From Collinsella sp. (lineage in GTDB: Bacteria > Actinomycetota > Coriobacteriia > Coriobacteriales > Coriobacteriaceae): a DNA stretch of 64,000 nt. Below, one piece after another: positions 41,130-48,839 of this stretch; position 1 is the first letter of the stretch, and every line of letters starts with the position of its first letter. The notes beneath the pieces were generated by a model. That model did no database searches and had not been told where the DNA came from. It saw only the letters and a program-made list of their open reading frames with translations. The position numbers and the translations under genes were made by a program. The DNA lies in NCBI GenBank assembly GCA_019413925.1, contig DXMY01000027.1:30734-94733 (forward strand), written 5' to 3'.

Positions 41130-41189
41130 CTAGCGCGCTATCCAATCTAGTAGCGCTAGGCCTAGGAGCTGTTGCGTGTTCTTAAACAT
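41130..41189 (-). CDS. leuL: leu operon leader peptide
   Basis: A 19-residue leader peptide, MFKNTQQLLGLALLDWIAR, behind a GAAGGGAGCCC ribosome site. Five of its residues are leucine, read by CTC and four CTA codons, CTA being rare in this genome's highly expressed genes. Stalling on these codons when charged tRNA-Leu is low would favour an antiterminator over the hairpin at 41041. It is still intact although the operon it would control is broken. Confidence 0.85.
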   Translation of the reverse strand: MFKNTQQLLGLALLDWIAR

Positions 41190-41245
41190 GTTGGGCTCCC
41201 TTCGGCCTCGGGTAGTACTACATCGCGCTAAAGTACAACACAAGT

Positions 41246-41284
41246 AAAACCACCACAAGGGTGCCTGTCCCCTTCGTGGTGGTT
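41246..41284 (-). repeat. Family H hairpin, copy 4 (inverted)
   Basis: Read on the minus strand this is AAACCACCACGAAGGGGACA and onward, ending GTGGTGGTTTT, the same as copies 1-3 but on the other strand. It lies between the leu leader and the rplA terminator. Confidence 0.85.
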
Positions 41285-41301
41285 TCGTTGACTCAAAAGC
41301 A

Positions 41302-41338
41302 AGAGACCCGGTCCTGCACGAGGCAGAACCGGGTCTCT
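41302..41338 (-). terminator. Terminator of rplA
   Basis: AGAGACCCGG and CCGGGTCTCT pair; on the minus strand TCTTGCTTTT follows. It lies 38 bases after the rplA stop. Confidence 0.8.
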
Positions 41339-41375
41339 TTAGCAATGCTTGCTTTGCTCGGGCAGTAACTGTTAG

Positions 41376-42083
41376 TTACTCAGCCAGGAAGTCGCGCTGG
41401 ATAGCGGGATCGACCTTGACGCCAGGGCCCATGGTGGAAGACACGGAGATGGACTTGACGTACTTGCCCTTAGCAGAAGAGGGCTTGACGCGCAGGATCT
41501 CGGTGTACAGGGCAGCATAGTTCTCGACGAGCTGCTGCTCGGAGAAGGACTTCTTGCCCAGGGGCACGTGGCAGATGCCGTAGCGGTCGGCGCGATACTC
41601 AACGCGGCCGGCCTTGAGCTCGGAGACCATCTTGGTGACGTCCATGGTCACGGTGCCGAGCTTGGGGTTCGGCATGAGGCCACGGGGACCAAGGATCTTA
41701 CCAATGCGGCCAACCTTGGCCATCATGTTCGGCGTAGCGATAGCGGCGTCGAAGTTGATCTCGCCCTTCTGGATCTGGGCGACGAGCTCGTCGGAACCGA
41801 TGATGTCGGCGCCGGCAGCCTCAGCCTCGCGGGCCTTCTCGCCCTCGGCGAAGACGGCAACACGAACGGTCTTGCCGGTGCCGTGGGGCAGGGAGATGGA
41901 ACCACGGATGTTCTGGTCAGCCTTACGAGTATCGATGCCCAGACGGAAGTGGGCCTCGACGGTCTCGTCGAACTTGGCGGTGTCGAGCTCCTTAATGAGC
42001 TTGGCAGCCTGAAGGGGGGTGTAGAGCGTGGCGCGATCGATCTTCTCGGCAGCGGCGTTATAGCTCTTACCATGCTTAGCCAT
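41376..42083 (-). CDS. rplA: 50S ribosomal protein L1
   Basis: L1 forms the mobile stalk near the ribosomal E site; in many bacteria it also represses the rplKA transcript. The 235-residue protein begins [16 protein letters not shown] and shows [40 protein letters not shown] and [20 protein letters not shown]. The ATG at 42083 lies eight bases after AGGAGG; an ATG two codons earlier is too close. It follows rplK after 117 bases. Confidence 0.98.
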   Translation of the reverse strand: MAKHGKSYNAAAEKIDRATLYTPLQAAKLIKELDTAKFDETVEAHFRLGIDTRKADQNIRGSISLPHGTGKTVRVAVFAEGEKAREAEAAGADIIGSDELVAQIQKGEINFDAAIATPNMMAKVGRIGKILGPRGLMPNPKLGTVTMDVTKMVSELKAGRVEYRADRYGICHVPLGKKSFSEQQLVENYAALYTEILRVKPSSAKGKYVKSISVSSTMGPGVKVDPAIQRDFLAE

Positions 42084-42200
42084 GTGCATTACCTCCTGTG
42101 GTTAAACGGGCGTGAGCCCTCCCACATCGTATCGTGTGCCCTATTGCACACATTTAACGGGCGCCCAGGTCGGAGCACCCGTCGTTACCATAAGAAATCG

Positions 42201-42629
42201 CTACTCAGCGATGGTGACGCCCATGGAACGGGCGGTACCGGCGATGATCTTCTTGGCGGCGTCAATGTCGTTGGCATTGAGGTCCGGCATCTTGATCTCG
42301 GCGATCTTGGTGAGCTGCTCCTGGGAGAGCTGACCAACCTTGTCGGCCTGGGGCTTAGCGGAACCAGACTTAAGGTTCAGCTCCTTCTTGATGAGGTGAG
42401 CCGCCGGCGGGGTTTTGGTGATGAAGGAGAAGGACTTATCCTCGTAGACAGAGATCTCAACGGGGATGATGTCGCCCTTCTTGTCCTGCGTCTCGGCGTT
42501 AAAGGCCTGGCAGAACTGCATGATGTTCACGCCAGCAGCGCCCAGGGCGGGGCCGACGGGAGGAGCGGGGTTAGCTGCACCAGCAGGAATCTGGAGCTTA
42601 ATGACGTTGGCAACCTTCTTCTCAGCCAT
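42201..42629 (-). CDS. rplK: 50S ribosomal protein L11
   Basis: L11 binds the GTPase-associated centre of 23S rRNA and is needed for the stringent response. The 142-residue protein has the family N-terminus [20 protein letters not shown] with [20 protein letters not shown], and the rRNA-binding C-terminal domain ending [12 protein letters not shown]. The ATG at 42629 has AAAGGA six bases upstream. Upstream lies nusG (120-base gap), downstream rplA. Confidence 0.98.
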   Translation of the reverse strand: MAEKKVANVIKLQIPAGAANPAPPVGPALGAAGVNIMQFCQAFNAETQDKKGDIIPVEISVYEDKSFSFITKTPPAAHLIKKELNLKSGSAKPQADKVGQLSQEQLTKIAEIKMPDLNANDIDAAKKIIAGTARSMGVTIAE

Positions 42630-42749
42630 GGTCATTCCTTTCGAATCACGAGTGTGAAGTACTTGCTATATCGTAAGCACGCACGTGTTAGAAGCACTCC
42701 TGAGATGAGCAGTCACAGAAGAAGCACGCTCGCGCGAACGGACAAAAAC

Positions 42750-43286
42750 TTAAGCGATGACAGCGACCTGGTTAAAGTCGAGCTCGACCGGTGTCTCGCG
42801 GCCAAAGATCATCAGCGTGACCTTGAGCTTGCCAGCCTCGGTGTTAACCTCGGAGACCTTGCCATCAAAGTCGGTAAGCGGGCCATCGGTGACGCGGACG
42901 GATGTGCCGACCTGAATATCAACCGAGGTGCGCTTGGGCGAATTGCCCTTACCGGGACGACGAGTCATCTTGTTGTACTCGTCACGGGAAAGCGGAGCGG
43001 GCTTGCCGTTGCCGCCTAGGAAACCGGTGACGCCGGGCGTGTTGCGAACACACGTCCACGCATCGTCATCCATCTCCATGCGAACCAGGACATAACCCGG
43101 GAAGATCTTAGAATCCTTGGTCTCGCGCTTGCCACCCTCTTTGATCTCGGTGACGCGCTCCATAGGAATCTCGATATCAAAGATACGGTCCTGCATACCC
43201 ATGGTCTCGATACGATGCTCGAGATCGGACTTTACGCGGTTCTCGTATCCGGAGTAAGTGTGAACGACGTACCAACGCTTAGACAT
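42750..43286 (-). CDS. nusG: Transcription termination/antitermination protein NusG
   Basis: NusG binds RNA polymerase and links transcription to translation or Rho. The 178-residue protein has the N-terminal domain (KRWYVVHTYSGYENRVKSDL, then KIFPGYVLVRMEMDDDAW and NTPGVTGFLG) and a C-terminal KOW domain (GTSVRVTDGPLTDFDGKVSE). It follows secE by three bases, the usual pair. Confidence 0.98.
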   Translation of the reverse strand: MSKRWYVVHTYSGYENRVKSDLEHRIETMGMQDRIFDIEIPMERVTEIKEGGKRETKDSKIFPGYVLVRMEMDDDAWTCVRNTPGVTGFLGGNGKPAPLSRDEYNKMTRRPGKGNSPKRTSVDIQVGTSVRVTDGPLTDFDGKVSEVNTEAGKLKVTLMIFGRETPVELDFNQVAVIA

Positions 43287-43289
43287 GGT

Positions 43290-43628
43290 TTAGCCCCTCA
43301 ATCCAGAGAACAGAGCAAGAGCCTCGCCAAAGCCAGCATCGAGCAGAGCGATGACGACGCCGACGACGACCAGAGAAGCGCAAACGACGACCGAGTAGTT
43401 CACGAGCTCCTTCTTATCGGGCCACGTGACACGCTTCATCTCGGACTTCACCGAAGCGAAATACTTCTTGGTGCGGGCGAAGAAACCAGGCTTCTCGTTC
43501 TTCTTGGGCTTCGCAGCCTTCTCGTTCTTCTTGGCAACGGCCTTCTTGGCCTCAACCTTGGAGTTGGCGGCAGCGTTATTGGCAGGTGCCGGCTGCTGAG
43601 CCTTCTTCTTGTTCTTCTTGTTGGCCAT
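43290..43628 (-). CDS. secE: Preprotein translocase subunit SecE
   Basis: A 112-residue subunit of the SecYEG channel. A Lys/Ala-rich, probably disordered N-terminal half of about 50 residues is followed by the conserved amphipathic segment FFARTKKYFASVKSEMKRVT with WPDKKEL and a single membrane helix (SVVVCASLVVVGVVIALLDA). The long basic N-terminus is common in actinobacteria. It stands between tRNA-Trp and nusG. Confidence 0.95.
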   Translation of the reverse strand: MANKKNKKKAQQPAPANNAAANSKVEAKKAVAKKNEKAAKPKKNEKPGFFARTKKYFASVKSEMKRVTWPDKKELVNYSVVVCASLVVVGVVIALLDAGFGEALALFSGLRG

Positions 43629-43704
43629 TTGGGTTACCTCCGCGCAATGCGCTTATACATGAGTAAACCGTAAGCCCCCAATTGGGAGCTTACGGAATAA
43701 CGAC

Positions 43705-43780
43705 TGGCACGCCAGGAAGGACTCGAACCCTCAACACTCGGTTTTGGAGACCGATGCTCTACCAATTGAACTACTGGCGT
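43705..43780 (-). tRNA. trpT: tRNA-Trp (CCA)
   Basis: A 76-base cloverleaf with the acceptor ACGCCAG/CTGGCGT, a TTCGAGT T-arm and the anticodon loop CTCCAAA giving CCA. The 3' CCA is encoded. It lies between rpmG and secE, the arrangement known from other actinobacteria. Confidence 0.96.
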
Positions 43781-43793
43781 ATATGACTAAAGA

Positions 43794-43943
43794 CTAGCGA
43801 GTCTCTTTGTGCAGCGTGTGGTGACGGCACCAGGGGCAATACTTCTTGATCTCCATACGATCAGGCATGTTCGCCTTGTTCTTGGTGGTCGTATAGTTGC
43901 GGCGCTTGCACTCAGTGCACGCAAGAGTAACTAGAGTACGCAT
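43794..43943 (-). CDS. rpmG: 50S ribosomal protein L33
   Basis: A 49-residue ribosomal protein. It begins [17 protein letters not shown] and ends [15 protein letters not shown]; the two CxxC pairs make it the zinc-binding form of L33, in contrast to the zinc-free form used under zinc shortage. A weak GAAAGG site precedes it. It is first in the run rpmG, tRNA-Trp, secE, nusG, rplK, rplA. Confidence 0.95.
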   Translation of the reverse strand: MRTLVTLACTECKRRNYTTTKNKANMPDRMEIKKYCPWCRHHTLHKETR

Positions 43944-43990
43944 GTATCCTGAACCTTTCATATCCGCCCCGTACGGGCACGAGATGGTAC

Positions 43991-44018
43991 TTTATCAGCT
44001 CTATGTAAGTGCTGTCAA
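43991..44018 (-). promoter_or_regulatory. Promoter of the rpmG-trpT-secE-nusG operon
   Basis: On the minus strand TTGACA is followed after 16 bases by GATAAA. The sequence before it, GAGGTTTTCATTGACAGC, is almost the same as at the tRNA/tuf promoter at 45820, so the two promoters share an upstream element. Confidence 0.8.
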
Positions 44019-44159
44019 TGAAAACCTCGAGTCAATTGGTTCTCGGTGGATCCATTCATATTTGGAACACATCAATGAAGCCATCGAGAGCTAATCGACG
44101 GTGCATCCAGGACCATTATCGATCCTCTCGACACCAGCAACGGCTCAATATCCATTGCA

Positions 44160-44194
44160 GAAAAGAACCCGGCACCCATATAAGTGCCGGGTTC
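44160..44194 (-). terminator. Intrinsic terminator of tuf
   Basis: AGAACCCGGCAC and GTGCCGGGTTCT form a perfect stem with a seven-base loop; TTTTCT follows on the minus strand. Confidence 0.92.
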
Positions 44195-44222
44195 TCTAAG
44201 TCAGCTATATCAAAGAGCTAAT

Positions 44223-45413
44223 TTACTCAATGATCGTGGAGACGATGCCCGAACCGACGGTGTGGCCACCCTCGCGGATAGCGAAGCGCAGGCCCTCCTC
44301 CATGGCGATCGGGTGGATGAGGTCGCCCTCGATGGTGATGTGGTCACCAGGCATAGCCATCTCGGTGCCCTCGGGGAGCTTGACCGTACCGGTAACGTCG
44401 GTGGTACGGAAGTAGAACTGAGGACGATAACCATCGAAGAACGGGGTGTGACGGCCGCCCTCCTCCTTGGTCAGAACGTAGATCTCACCGGTGAACTTGG
44501 TGTGCGGGGTAACCGAACCGGGCTTGCAGAGAACCTGGCCGCGCTCGATGTCCTCACGCTTGATGCCGCGGAGCAGCAGACCGACGTTGTCGCCAGCCTC
44601 GCAGAAGTCCATGGACTTACGGAACATCTCGATACCGGTAACGACGGTGTTCTGGGTATCCTTGATGCCGACGATCTCGACGGGCTCGTTGAGCTTGAGC
44701 TCACCGCGCTCGACACGGCCGGTAGCAACGGTACCACGGCCGGAGATGGTCATAACGTCCTCAACGGCCATCAGGAACGGGAGGTCGTTGTTACGAGCAG
44801 GCGTCGGGATGTACTCGTCGACGGCGTTCATGAGCTCGCGGATAGCGTCCATCCACTTGGCGTCGCCCTCGAGAGCGCCCAGAGCGGAACCACGGATGAC
44901 GGGGATGTCGTCGCCGGGGAAATCGTACTCGGAGAGGAGCTCACGGGTCTCCATCTCGACGAGGTCGATGAGCTCGTCATCGTCGACCATGTCGCACTTG
45001 TTCAGGAAGACGACGATGTAGGGAACGCCGACCTGACGGGCGAGCAGGATGTGCTCGCGGGTCTGAGCCATGGGGCCGTCGGTAGCGGCGATGACCAGGA
45101 TAGCGCCGTCCATCTGAGCGGCACCGGAGATCATGTTCTTGACGTAGTCAGCGTGGCCCGGGCAGTCAACGTGAGCGTAGTGACGGGCAGCAGTCTCGTA
45201 CTCGACGTGGGAGACGGAGATCGTAATGCCGCGCTCGCGCTCCTCGGGAGCCTTGTCGATGTTCTCGAACGCAGTGAAGTCAGCCTTGCAGCCCTCGGTC
45301 TCGGAGAGAACCTTGGTGATGGCAGCGGTCAGCGTGGTCTTGCCGTGGTCGACGTGACCAATGGTGCCGATGTTAACATGCGGCTTAGTGCGCTCAAACT
45401 TCTCTTTGGCCAT
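44223..45413 (-). CDS. tuf: Translation elongation factor Tu
   Basis: EF-Tu delivers aminoacyl-tRNA to the ribosome. 396 residues, standard length. G-domain motifs: [10 protein letters not shown], the switch [22 protein letters not shown], and GSALGALEG. Domains 2 and 3 show [16 protein letters not shown] and the C-terminal [20 protein letters not shown]. The ATG at 45413 follows GAGGAGGGC. It is downstream of three tRNA genes that share its promoter and it has a strong terminator. Confidence 0.99.
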   Translation of the reverse strand: MAKEKFERTKPHVNIGTIGHVDHGKTTLTAAITKVLSETEGCKADFTAFENIDKAPEERERGITISVSHVEYETAARHYAHVDCPGHADYVKNMISGAAQMDGAILVIAATDGPMAQTREHILLARQVGVPYIVVFLNKCDMVDDDELIDLVEMETRELLSEYDFPGDDIPVIRGSALGALEGDAKWMDAIRELMNAVDEYIPTPARNNDLPFLMAVEDVMTISGRGTVATGRVERGELKLNEPVEIVGIKDTQNTVVTGIEMFRKSMDFCEAGDNVGLLLRGIKREDIERGQVLCKPGSVTPHTKFTGEIYVLTKEEGGRHTPFFDGYRPQFYFRTTDVTGTVKLPEGTEMAMPGDHITIEGDLIHPIAMEEGLRFAIREGGHTVGSGIVSTIIE

Positions 45414-45509
45414 AAAGCCCTCCTCTAAACAGGTCGTCCCCGGACGGGACTTTGCCTTTATACCATAGTGGCCTCTCAACATACTATTGAGAAGCCACCG
45501 TGTTACCTA

Positions 45510-45586
45510 TGGTAGCGGTGACTGGATTCGAACCAGTGACGCCACGGGTATGAACCGTGTGCTCTAACCAACTGAGCTACACCGCC
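45510..45586 (-). tRNA. tRNA-Met (CAT)
   Basis: A 77-base tRNA with acceptor GGCGGTG, D-loop GTTGGTTAGAGC and anticodon loop TTCATAC, with the 3' CCA encoded. Pairing of base 1 and the lack of three GC pairs in the anticodon stem point to elongator Met; a CAT-anticodon Ile tRNA (lysidine-modified) cannot be excluded by eye. Confidence 0.92.
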
Positions 45587-45589
45587 GGA

Positions 45590-45665
45590 TGGAGCCTGCA
45601 ACCAGACTTGAACTGGTGACCTCTTCGTTACCAACGAAGTGCTCTACCGACTGAGCTATACAGGC
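45590..45665 (-). tRNA. tRNA-Thr (GGT)
   Basis: A 76-base tRNA with anticodon loop TTGGTAA (GGT), acceptor GCCTGTA, T-arm GTTCAAG and encoded CCA. It lies between tRNA-Tyr and tRNA-Met in the tuf transcription unit. Confidence 0.95.
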
Positions 45666-45675
45666 ACTTGACGGG

Positions 45676-45757
45676 TGGGAGCTATAGGATTCGAACCTAT
45701 GTAGGCAGAGCCAACGGGTTTACAGCCCGTCCCCATTAACCACTCGGGCAAACTCCC
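45676..45757 (-). tRNA. tRNA-Tyr (GTA)
   Basis: An 82-base class II tRNA with a long variable arm, acceptor GGGAGTT/AGCTCCC (one G-T pair), anticodon loop CTGTAAA (GTA). The 3' CCA is not encoded (ACC then C). It is the first gene after the promoter at 45820. Confidence 0.93.
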
Positions 45758-45819
45758 AATCGTTCAAGTATCCGCAGGTCCTTTGGTCTTTTGGACCGCC
45801 GCCCCCGCGAACGAAAAAG

Positions 45820-45849
45820 ATAATACGATGCAACCTTGGGGGCTGTCAA
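45820..45849 (-). promoter_or_regulatory. Promoter of the tRNA-Tyr/Thr/Met-tuf unit
   Basis: On the minus strand TTGACA is followed after 18 bases by TATTAT, with GAGGTTTTCGTTGACAGC around the -35 box, as at 43991. It lies about 60 bases before tRNA-Tyr. Confidence 0.85.
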
Positions 45850-46069
45850 CGAAAACCTCTAGATACACGGTCCCGGGCGTATCTATATACCTTTGACCTT
45901 CGGTTTTGTTGAGTTTGGATATGAAGGACGGTCGTTTTGGATACTGAGGTGACATTTCCCGAGGTAACACTTTGGTGTAGTGGAGTACACCTTCAGGATC
46001 GAACTTCGATATCGGCTTATTTGCACTTATATATAGGTCGAGATCGGGGCTTCCCAGACAGAATCGAGC

Positions 46070-46125
46070 GTGGATAATCTCCCACTTTTGGCGTGGCTTC
46101 GAGTCCAAAGTGGGAGATTATCCAC
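46070..46125. repeat. Perfect 19-bp inverted repeat
   Basis: GTGGATAATCTCCCACTTT (46070-46088) faces AAAGTGGGAGATTATCCAC (46107-46125) across 18 bases. It lies in the 735-base gene-free stretch 45758-46492, which otherwise holds the tRNA promoter, the family-T repeats and the terminator at 46443. No coding signal is seen in that stretch. Confidence 0.85.
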
Positions 46126-46181
46126 CCTCGTATGTCCAGAAATCCTCACTCGACTAGGATGACTGGGACCGGTCCGGCCTT

Positions 46182-46399
46182 TGTCTCGATCTGTAACAGT
46201 AAGAGGGTTATTCCTCCCCCATCTGTTACAGATCGAGATATTACGCAGAGACACCAGCTTACGTCTCATTCTGTAACAGTAAGAACGGTTTCAGCCTCTT
46301 CGTGTTACAGATCGAGATATTATCGGCCAACCCTTGGCATTGTCTCAATCTGTAACTATAAGGAGGGTTTTCAGCCCACCCGTGTTACAGATCGAGACA
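46182..46399. repeat. Family T palindromes, copies 3, 4 and 5
   Basis: Three hairpins at 46182-46240, 46263-46319 and 46341-46399. Left arms read TGTCTCGATCTGTAACAG, GTCTCATTCTGTAACAG and TGTCTCAATCTGTAAC; right arms GTTACAGATCGAGATA or ...GAGACA. Internal loops start with TAAG and end in a pyrimidine run. They match the two copies at 39607-39744. Confidence 0.9.
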
Positions 46400-46442
46400 A
46401 ACCTGAAGCTTGGTTGGCGCCAAACCCGCTGGCTTATCGACA

Positions 46443-46482
46443 TAAAAAGAAACGGGCCCTGTCCCACAAGGGAACAGGGCCC
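46443..46482 (-). terminator. Terminator of tRNA-Thr (TGT)
   Basis: GGGCCCTGT and ACAGGGCCC pair around a short loop; TTTCTTTTT follows on the minus strand. Confidence 0.88.
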
Positions 46483-46492
46483 AAAACTCTCA

Positions 46493-46567
46493 TGGAGCCA
46501 GTGACAGGAATCGAACCTGCAACCCACTGATTACAAATCAGTTGCGCTACCGTTGCGCCACACTGGC
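46493..46567 (-). tRNA. tRNA-Thr (TGT)
   Basis: A 75-base tRNA with acceptor GCCAGTG/CACTGGC, anticodon loop TTTGTAA (TGT), T-arm GTTCGAT and encoded CCA. It is a single gene with its own terminator. Confidence 0.95.
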
Positions 46568-46720
46568 ACACTTGGCGCTTTCGCGCGAAGCCTGTTAAGA
46601 ATAATTGAATTGCGGACGGGGCGCAACAGGCCGCACGGCGTTATATAAATATGCAAAATCCAGCAACAGCGCGTACCAGGCCCGTTCATTTCTGTCAGTG
46701 CGCCCTCAATCTTAAAACCA

Positions 46721-46780
46721 TTCGCCAGAACGAATAGTTTTAATTACAATTGGCTATATAAAACTATTCGTTCTGGCGAA
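46721..46780. promoter_or_regulatory. 21-bp inverted repeat over the promoter of the HTH-HipA gene
   Basis: The arms 46721-46741 and 46760-46780 are perfect reverse complements (TTCGCCAGAACGAATAGTTT and onward). The 18-base centre contains GGCTATATAAAAC, a likely -10 box. Pairing extends a few bases further (AAACC and GGTTT). Its position directly before the ATG at 46791 suggests that the encoded DNA-binding protein binds here. Confidence 0.75.
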
Positions 46781-46790
46781 GGGTTTCGCG

Positions 46791-48131
46791 ATGTTGACTA
46801 CCAAGGAAGCAGCCGAGCTGCTCGGCATCAGCCCGCGCAGGGTGCAGGAGCTCATTAAGAACGGCGCGCTGACCGCCCGCAAGGCTTCTGGCGTGTGGCT
46901 CATCGACAAAGACAGCGTAGACGCGCGACTCCGCTCCGCAACCAAAAGAGGGGGACGGCCTCGTCGTGGGCATGGGAAAAGCGAAGTCGCATTTACCCTC
47001 ATGAACCGCACGCACGAAGTAGCCCAACTGGTCTACAGCACATCGCGAAAAGACTTCACCCACATCGGCGCCGACGTCGATTACGCCCACGCCCCTATTG
47101 GAGTATTTGGCCCTAATAGCCCCATATCGCTCGACTCCTTCCGCATCTGGTGGCGCGGCCGCGGTATCCCGCTCGCACGCATTGGGTTAGCCTCCCTGCT
47201 TGCAGAAGCCGCAGTCGATGTTCCCGATGAACTCGTACAGCGAAATCTTGGCCTCTCCCTATCCGACCAGTATTGGATTAGGCCCCAAGGTTCCGGTCTC
47301 GCGTGGGAAGATATTAACTTCTTCAATAACGCCTTTGATGACGTCTCACTGTCTATTGCGCCCTTTGCCCCAGAGGGAAAAGCGGCTGCCGCAAAGCCCG
47401 ACAACACCTCGGACGGCAATCTTCAAAAGTACTGGACGTGCGAGGGCGAACGTCGAATTCTGCATAAGGCAGGAGCGCACCTGAACCAGGAACCTTATAA
47501 CGAGCTGGTGGCGACCGCGCTCCACCGTCGCATCCTAAACGCCTGCGATTATGTGCCTTACTCGCTCGAGGGCACGGGCACTTCCGCCCTGAGCATATGC
47601 GATGTCTTCTTAACTGATGAAGAAGAGTATGTCCCTGCGTTCTATGTAAACCAGCACGCAAACGCAGATGAACGGCTAACCGACTACGAGCGATACGTAG
47701 CAAACTGCGAGGAACTCGGGGTGACAGGCGTCAAGGATGCCCTTGACCGCATGATCGTGTGCGACGACATCATCGCCAACTACGATCGTCATTGGCGTAA
47801 CTTTGGCCTCGTGCGAAACGTCAACTCACTAGTCTGCAGACCAGCCCCCATCTTCGATTCAGGCTCATCACTCTGGTGCAACATATCACTAGAGGAGCTT
47901 AGGGCGGGAGAGCACAGTTTTACCAGCGCGCAGTTTCATTCAAGCCCCGCCAAACAAATGCTGCTCGTCGAGGACATGGGCTGGTTCGATGGAGACAAAC
48001 TCAAAGGCTTTGTCGACGAGGCAATCGAGATTCTGTCTAAAAACGATGCTCTAGCAGCGAGACTACCTAATCTAAAAGAGGCGCTAACGTGGCGCCTCGA
48101 AAGAATGATCGACATCGCTGAATGGAGTTAG
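46791..48131 (+). CDS. Excisionase-type HTH / HipA-like kinase fusion
   Basis: A 446-residue protein. Residues 1-50 are an excisionase/MerR-like helix-turn-helix (LTTKEAAELLGISPRRVQEL, then ASGVWLIDKDSVDARL). A basic linker follows (KRGGRPRRGHGK). The C-terminal half contains DDIIANYDRHWRNFGLVRN near residue 325 and APIFDSGSSLW near residue 355, equivalent to the catalytic NxDRHxxN and the metal-binding Asp of HipA kinases. So the DNA-binding part and the kinase part that normally form two genes (hipB, hipA) seem joined in one protein, with a different type of DNA-binding domain. Activity and targets are unknown. The ATG follows AAGGG by seven bases. Confidence 0.78.
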   Translation: MLTTKEAAELLGISPRRVQELIKNGALTARKASGVWLIDKDSVDARLRSATKRGGRPRRGHGKSEVAFTLMNRTHEVAQLVYSTSRKDFTHIGADVDYAHAPIGVFGPNSPISLDSFRIWWRGRGIPLARIGLASLLAEAAVDVPDELVQRNLGLSLSDQYWIRPQGSGLAWEDINFFNNAFDDVSLSIAPFAPEGKAAAAKPDNTSDGNLQKYWTCEGERRILHKAGAHLNQEPYNELVATALHRRILNACDYVPYSLEGTGTSALSICDVFLTDEEEYVPAFYVNQHANADERLTDYERYVANCEELGVTGVKDALDRMIVCDDIIANYDRHWRNFGLVRNVNSLVCRPAPIFDSGSSLWCNISLEELRAGEHSFTSAQFHSSPAKQMLLVEDMGWFDGDKLKGFVDEAIEILSKNDALAARLPNLKEALTWRLERMIDIAEWS

Positions 48132-48158
48132 CAAGGCAGCATTGCCCCGCCAACTCCC

Positions 48159-48836
48159 CTACCGTCCGCGCAACGCCTTGAGCTTGGCCAGGGTATCGGG
48201 GCTCAGGCGGCTGCCCAGAGTCATCTTGATCTGCGGAGCTTCCTCTGCCTCGTGAACGTCGTTATCGATCTGTTTGATCTCGTCCACCAGCATACGGCTC
48301 GAGATGCGCGTAACGCCCTTGCCCATGACGACGGCCTGGATCGTGCCGTCGCTCGACACCACAGAGCACGCACGGCCTTCCTCGCGTGCCTCGATGCAGA
48401 GCTTCTGTACCACGGTATCGGCAGAGACGCCCGTCGGCGAAAACTCGATGCGCACGCCGCGGGCCGGCAGGTTGGGGCGCTCGCTGGAGATGTTGCCCGC
48501 GCCGTCAAACACGATCACGGCCTCGTAGCGGCCCTGGGCAAACGCGGCGACGTCGTTGATGAGTGCAGTTCGCGCCATATCGTGGACGTCGCTGGAATAC
48601 GGATCGTCGGAATGGTCGTAGACGAGCTTTTCGTAGCGCGGCGTGCAGTGAATCACGTTGTAACCGTCGACCACCAGCAGCTCGGGCTTATTGGAGTGCA
48701 CCGTCGAGACCGGATCGGCGATGGCCTGCGCAAACGCATTGCCGCCCACGCCATAGGTCGCGGCCGAAACAATCGGCTTGGCCGAGCCCTCGCCAAAGCG
48801 CTTGGCCTTGGACTTGGCGCGGTTCTTCTTGGACAT
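48159..48836 (-). CDS. NYN-domain ribonuclease (YacP/Rae1-like)
   Basis: A 225-residue protein with a PIN-like NYN domain (LLVVDGYNVIHCTPRYEKL, AVIVFDGAGNISSE, EFSPTGVSADTVVQKLCIEA, VVSSDGTIQ). In Bacillus the YacP homologue Rae1 is a ribosome-associated endonuclease. The catalytic acidic residues (D of VVDGYN, D of VFDGAG, D of SADT, D of SSDG) are present. An N-terminal basic tail of about 45 residues precedes the domain. It lies three bases after rlmB, the same pairing as in many Gram-positive bacteria. Confidence 0.9.
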   Translation of the reverse strand: MSKKNRAKSKAKRFGEGSAKPIVSAATYGVGGNAFAQAIADPVSTVHSNKPELLVVDGYNVIHCTPRYEKLVYDHSDDPYSSDVHDMARTALINDVAAFAQGRYEAVIVFDGAGNISSERPNLPARGVRIEFSPTGVSADTVVQKLCIEAREEGRACSVVSSDGTIQAVVMGKGVTRISSRMLVDEIKQIDNDVHEAEEAPQIKMTLGSRLSPDTLAKLKALRGR

Positions 48837-48839
48837 GCG

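Noticed and set aside
46070..46125. TTATCCAC pairs as DnaA boxes or an origin
   Set aside because: Only two imperfect sites occur as the ends of one inverted repeat, with no dnaA, dnaN or AT-rich unwinding region near.
39607..46399. Family T arrays as CRISPR
   Set aside because: Each unit is a hairpin with its own arms, the loops are not spacers of equal size, only two or three units lie together, and no cas gene is present.
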